DNA of 9,547 nt from an uncultured Bacilli bacterium (lineage in GTDB: Bacteria; Bacillota_I; Bacilli_A; RF39; UBA660): contig CANQKU010000036.1 in the NCBI GenBank assembly GCA_947624535.1, positions 1 to 9,547 on the forward strand, written 5' to 3'. Below the pieces are notes generated by a model. It was not told the DNA's origin and ran no database searches. It was given only the letters and a program-made list of their open reading frames with translations. A program made the translations under genes and the position numbers. This document shows, piece after piece, positions 7,701-9,547 of this stretch. Position 1 is the stretch's first letter. Every line of letters starts with the position of its first letter.

Positions 7701-9376
7701 TCTTTATTTAAAACAGGTTTATTCAATGGATGTGCCATACAACCAACTAAATTTAAAATAGAATTTAATACTAAATTACTATCTGTATCTAATGTAATAA
7801 CATATTTAATCTTTTCAGTAAAATTAGATAAAGTATTAACTAAGAAATATTTTTCTTCTTCTTTTTTCGTAAGTTTTCCTAATAAAATTCTATTAAAATG
7901 TAATAGAGCTCCTCTTTTTCTTTCGTATCCTAAGTATTTTTTCTCTCCCTCATTCCAAACTCTTTTACGATAAATAAAGTAAAATAAATCTTTCTTATAT
8001 TTTTTATTTAACTTTTTAGCATATTCTACTCCATAATCTTTTAAAACTTTATCTTGGTCATTTGACTTCGAATCACTAGTTGTTACATCCCCTAACAAAG
8101 TAAAATATAAGTTATCACTTTTATTAAAAATATAAAAAGTTTCTAGTTTATCAAATACTTCTTTAACTTTTTCTACTGAGTCAATAATAGTAGGAATAAC
8201 TACCATAGTAGCAGACTCTTTAGGTAGTTTTTTAGAATAATCCATTTTAAATAATGATCTTGGTGGAACAACATTAAGAAAAAATTCTTGAGATAGCTGC
8301 ATAACTAGTTGAAAAATAGGAATCCACAAAATAAGTAGCCCTAAAAGCCTATTAGCAATAAAATATTTTGATAAGATAAAACTTATTAATGTTGTAAGAA
8401 AAACTACAACAGTTAAATAAACAATAAACTTTATATCATGACGTTTAAAAGTAAAAAGTTGAGATCCTATATGATAATTTTCATGATTAGCATTTTCTAA
8501 TAATCTTTCTAAGTATTTAATCTCATTTAATTTATTTTTTTTAGCTAATTTCATTACTTGTTCTCTATATATTTGTTTTGTATCACTACTCATATGATAG
8601 TAAATATCATCTTCCATTAGATACTTTTCACACTTACTAATTCTTTCATATAAATCTTCTAAATCTAATTCCAAAAGATTTTTTAATGCATTAAAAATAT
8701 GAGTAACTAATAAATTAGTATCAGTTCTTTTTTGATATTCTTCATTTAAAACTTCTTTGAGACTAATTCCCTTATCTTCTAATAAAGTGTTTAACTCTTT
8801 AAAACATGGATTAGCTTTAATACCTAACTCTTTTAACTGATTATTAATTTCAAATAGATAGTTTTTATTATTTTCAATATGTTGAAGAATTGGAAAAAAT
8901 AAAGAAAGTTCAACATTTTTATTTTCAGGAAGTTGTTTAATTACTTTAGATATTTCATCTTTAGCCTCTAATTCTAAATAAGTCTCATGAAATAAATCAT
9001 TTAATTTAGAAATATAGATAAATAATAATAAAGATGGTATTAAAGATATTTCTTCATATGAAAAAAAGATATTCTTTACTTTTTGATCATGATTAAGACG
9101 TTTAATCATCTCTTTATAATTTAAATTATATTCATAATCTTCTACTATTTTTTTTAAAATTGGATAGATACGACTACTCTTTTTTAACTTTTTAGACAAT
9201 TGTTTCTTCTCTTCAAAAATGGTATTTTTGTGTTCTACAATTAAATAATAATTATCAATTAGCCATTCATTGGTAATTCCAACATATTCTAAAGCTTTAG
9301 TCTTATCAACTAATAAATTATAATAGTCACTAAGATCTATATAATCTGATAAAAATTTTTTAATATATTTGTGCAT
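1703..9376 (-). CDS. ndvB: cyclic beta-1,2-glucan synthase, NdvB/ChvB type (GT84-GH189-GH94)
   Basis: This membrane enzyme polymerises glucose from UDP-glucose into beta-1,2-glucan and closes it into a ring. The 2557 residues read as: a helical N-terminal region (1-310); two membrane helices (about 316-337, 344-362); a family 84 glycosyltransferase with DTD (530-532), QPRIS (571-575), HDLLEG (643-648) and RQHRW (675-679); four or five more membrane helices (719-738, 742-762, about 786-808, 848-865, 867-886); a GH189-type cyclising module (about 905-1290) with RTSPTD (942), NGHLYNWYD (987), SGTAFEYY (E1123), GVSESGY (E1167), FYEAYD (E1237) and SHHQGM (1252); two GH94 beta-sandwich segments (about 1330-1600, 1803-2060); and the GH94 barrel with GYRDQLQD (2100), GGGDWNDG (2232-2239), YTHAVAWY (2392) and TGSAGW (2461). 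In characterised homologues the middle part cyclises and the GH94 part sets chain length by phosphorolysis. All expected motifs are present. It is about 300 residues shorter than alphaproteobacterial NdvB. The ATG at 9376 has AGGAGA 8 bases upstream. The stop is TGA. Confidence 0.95.
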   Translation of the reverse strand: MHKYIKKFLSDYIDLSDYYNLLVDKTKALEYVGITNEWLIDNYYLIVEHKNTIFEEKKQLSKKLKKSSRIYPILKKIVEDYEYNLNYKEMIKRLNHDQKVKNIFFSYEEISLIPSLLLFIYISKLNDLFHETYLELEAKDEISKVIKQLPENKNVELSLFFPILQHIENNKNYLFEINNQLKELGIKANPCFKELNTLLEDKGISLKEVLNEEYQKRTDTNLLVTHIFNALKNLLELDLEDLYERISKCEKYLMEDDIYYHMSSDTKQIYREQVMKLAKKNKLNEIKYLERLLENANHENYHIGSQLFTFKRHDIKFIVYLTVVVFLTTLISFILSKYFIANRLLGLLILWIPIFQLVMQLSQEFFLNVVPPRSLFKMDYSKKLPKESATMVVIPTIIDSVEKVKEVFDKLETFYIFNKSDNLYFTLLGDVTTSDSKSNDQDKVLKDYGVEYAKKLNKKYKKDLFYFIYRKRVWNEGEKKYLGYERKRGALLHFNRILLGKLTKKEEEKYFLVNTLSNFTEKIKYVITLDTDSNLVLNSILNLVGCMAHPLNKPVLNKEKNKVIQGYAIMQPRISIDIESTNKSIYSQIFAGIGGFDTYSSKIPNVNFDLFGEGNFIGKGIYDLEVCDQVLYQAFPENLILSHDLLEGNYLRCAYVSDIELYENFPANFLTDITRQHRWARGDSQMIGLLLPKIKNGLDQKIKNPMNCFEKFKLFDNILRLFLYPMLLLIILLSLTISKNSYWFLGLVILIISLPILSFIKSKLYTKRKKLTTVYYKNLLFGGKSLLLRTLVVLSTIPYYTYLYMDAFIKSMYRLFISHKNLLNWITAEEVEKTVRKDLKSYFYNFKFNLILGLLMLGLSIYLYNIPMGVIALIFLISPVILYEISKDLESNPEELPEKKNEEVKDLAYQTWCYFEDYLKEEYNFLIPDNYQENREEKVDIRTSPTDIAFSLISVISAYHLQYIDLEKAIFYLENILKAINSLEKWNGHLYNWYDITTKKVISPRFISTVDSGNLVAALIITSEFLDTVEEKKAQKLCNQLIRHTNFQKLYTKKDVLSIGYDEIEGKLSIYNYNKFASESRLTSYVAICKGDIPSKHWFCLDKSLTTYNLHKGLISWSGTAFEYYMPLLFMKNYKNTLLDESYHFAYICQKSYMESINKKLPWGVSESGYNELDNSLNYKYKSFSVPYLKAREEKDERIVISPYSSMMVMSLYPEDVYENILKFKKLDMTFKYGFYEAYDYSNKGIVRACYSHHQGMILMGLTNYLKNNILQEYFHRNVKIKTFDILLKEKIQVKADINMKMAKYKKYNYQKEQIENDIRIFNYISDMPEVSVLSNKKYCVLMNDRGLSFSRYRTLQLNRYRKITEQDYGMFLYIKNINTNKIWSNTYAPINEKPDKYEVVFASDKIQYLRKDGLITTKTEVMVTRDHHAEIRKITFHNDSDDFQVLELTTYTEPILSENPDDIAHRVFQNMFLESHFDPDTSSLITVRKSRVNRIHNYMVNRLLLERPIDTFSYETDRVAFLGRNHTTENPVALYQKLSNHTGTMLEPIMSLRNRIELAPNSSQEVYFICGFGRSMEQIKDIISSYDSKEKIKKAFQLSNLMNVTQTKNLNLTGKEMRTYNIMLNYLYQTTRLSVTEERKEYLRQNALAQNGLWKFGVSGDRPIILVDIKDISNLAFALEILKAFEYFKNKSIFVDIIIINSENHQYAKIIKKEIDDELYRIYALNSFYHTPGSVTVIDKDNITEEEMSLLRIVPRLSFTAENNISLEDAIIELQKNNKISNYQKQKYQQNISLSNNKNLIFYNNYGGFRKNGDEYVITNKNTPTPWSNVISNGKMGTIITNNGCGFTYAYNSSEFKITSWTNDMVCNDKSEGIFVNDERMDPEVTTHGFGYSILESETAYYKQSVTEFITCQDMVKVYLVKIRNKTNTTKKIDLSFWLNPTLGNFEEKTARHILSEFNKDSNYLKLRNVYSIDYSDVNVFLSSSEEISLATTDKILIKDIHVSISLAKEEEKEVVFLLGVTKEEAEISKLIKNYGVVTKAKEALKEVKSYWQNNLKTIQVKTNDPSFDYMMNGWYLYQTLSARIMAKAGFYQVSGAFGYRDQLQDAMNICLVKEDFTKEQILINAKHQFIEGDVLHWWHEKNRFGLRTRYKDDYLWLVYATNHYLELTKDYSILDLEVAFIEGEELTDHEQERGMIFNYSDTTKPLLEHLLISLNLAMNSLGEHHLPLMGGGDWNDGMNKVGIKGKGESVWLGFFLYDILNHFNKNILEYDSNFDIKPYTKFQEELKKNLNKYAWDKDYYIRAYFDNGDKLGSYQNKECKIDLISQSFSVLSEVIPKSKIPVVLKSVEENLVDQDNKLIKLLDPPFSKSLNNPGYIMSYPSGIRENGGQYTHAVAWYIMALLKSNKFDQAYQYFQMINPINRSMDQEMVSKYKVEPYVISADIYSNKDYEGRGGWTWYTGSAGWFYRVGIEEILGVKKHGNFITIEPNLPNTMKEFRLVYKYQKATYNIEVAIGNKDQVIIDGKIKKDGMIPLVNKDKIYTVQVIRKEGNENVKI
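1725..1735 (-). promoter_or_regulatory. double ribosome binding site of pgi
   Basis: AGGAAAGAAGG lies inside the last codons of the synthase gene. Its AGGA is spaced 9 bases from the ATG at 1722, and its AAGG is spaced 8 bases from the in-frame ATG at 1716. Either could be the real start, and the product differs by two residues. Ribosomes ending at the synthase TGA (1705-1703) would terminate just beyond both ATGs, which favours re-initiation. Confidence 0.65.
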
Positions 9377-9384
9377 TTTACCAT

Positions 9385-9390
9385 TCTCCT
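9385..9390 (-). promoter_or_regulatory. ribosome binding site of the glucan synthase gene
   Basis: AGGAGA, a near-consensus Shine-Dalgarno, is 8 bases from the ATG at 9376 and fixes that start. Another ATG at 9384-9382 touches the site and is out of frame, so it is unlikely to be used. Confidence 0.85.
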
Positions 9391-9400
9391 ATCTATAGTT

Positions 9401-9418
9401 AGTATATCATGAATTATA
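9401..9418 (-). promoter_or_regulatory. promoter of the synthase-pgi operon, two candidate -10 boxes
   Basis: The minus strand carries a consensus TATAAT (9418-9413) and, just after it, an extended -10 TG-A-TATACT (9409-9401). Neither has a good -35 box at 17 bases (CTTTTT and TTTTAA respectively), and upstream lies the T-rich tail of the preceding terminator. The extended box can work without a -35 and would give a leader of about 18 bases. The TATAAT would give about 30. No operator or riboswitch is visible in this short leader. Confidence 0.55.
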
Positions 9419-9433
9419 CTTTATTAAAAGTAG

Positions 9434-9472
9434 AAAAAAAGAAAACTCTTGAGTAAATTCAATCGTTTTCTT
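9434..9472 (-). terminator. intrinsic terminator after tRNA-Ser
   Basis: Reading leftward, AAGAAAAC (9472-9465) pairs with GTTTTCTT (9446-9439). Inside, an opposed GA/GA internal loop and a further 4-bp TTGA/TCAA helix close a six-base loop. A run of T (9440-9434) overlaps the end of the stem and continues it. The stem is AT-rich and hence modest, but its position 12 bases past the tRNA CCA end fits a tRNA transcript terminator. Some read-through into the synthase gene is possible because both run in the same direction. Confidence 0.6.
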
Positions 9473-9483
9473 ATTTGTTCATA

Positions 9484-9547
9484 TGGCGGAGTGGGAGGGA
9501 TTTGAACCCTCGCAGCAGTTGCCCGCTCTACATCCTTAGCAGGGACG
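9484..9547 (-). tRNA. tRNA-Ser(GCU), 3' part, cut by the window edge
   Basis: On the minus strand the window starts at the 5' arm of the anticodon stem (CGTCC with GGATG). The loop is CTGCTAA with anticodon GCT (9540-9538), reading AGC/AGU codons. Next comes the long variable arm typical of class II tRNAs, AGCGG-GCAA-CTGCT. The T arm GAGGG-TTCAAAT-CCCTC (9511-9495), the acceptor strand CCACTCC, discriminator G and an encoded CCA (9486-9484) follow. Discriminator G73 and the long variable arm are serine features. The D arm and the 5' acceptor strand lie outside the window. Confidence 0.95.

Noticed and set aside
1703..9376. Mycoplasma-type genetic code (TGA as tryptophan)
   Set aside because: The 2557-codon frame has no internal TGA, tryptophan motifs such as GGGDWNDG use TGG, and the gene ends in TGA where pgi has already begun.
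9337..9384. 15-codon out-of-frame upstream frame overlapping the synthase start
   Set aside because: Its ATG directly abuts the AGGAGA with no spacing, so initiation there is implausible. The ATG at 9376 has the ideal 8-base spacing.

Overview
The window is strongly AT-rich and uses the standard genetic code: the large gene ends in TGA, and its conserved tryptophans are TGG where checked. With strong AGGAGA/AGGA-type ribosome sites and a short Firmicute-type glucose-6-phosphate isomerase, this suggests a low-GC Gram-positive bacterium (Bacillota, perhaps a gut lineage near Erysipelotrichales or RF39). That placement is inference from composition and gene style only.

Everything recognisable is on the minus strand, so the layout reads from the right edge to the left. 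At 9547-9484 is the 3' part of a class II tRNA-Ser(GCU) with an encoded CCA. A short AT-rich terminator (about 9472-9434) follows. A compact promoter region (9418-9401) and an AGGAGA ribosome site precede a 2557-codon gene (9376-1703). It encodes a three-module cyclic beta-1,2-glucan synthase of the NdvB/ChvB type: a GT84 membrane glycosyltransferase, a GH189-type cyclising module and a GH94 phosphorylase-type module. The gene overlaps by 20 bases the start of a glucose-6-phosphate isomerase gene (pgi, 1722-544). The pgi stop codon lies inside the hairpin of an intrinsic terminator (549-524).

The two genes look like one transcription unit with coupled translation. The synthase consumes UDP-glucose, and its GH94 module is expected to release glucose-1-phosphate during chain-length trimming. 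Phosphoglucomutase (not in the window) and Pgi would link this pool to glycolysis. No dedicated glucan exporter is visible.

The left 530 bases hold no convincing gene but are rich in structure. At 47-16 a perfect TTGACA and a perfect TATAAT on the minus strand are separated by a 20-base spacer containing ten consecutive G. This is the architecture of a slippage-controlled, phase-variable promoter, and it would drive a gene just beyond the left edge. Upstream of it lie a 25-bp perfect inverted repeat (91-115 / 467-491), a 17-bp perfect direct repeat (47-63 / 495-511), three ATGTWACAT operator-like dyads and a strong 11-bp GC-containing hairpin (332-398). The poly-G promoter is the most interesting signal in the window.
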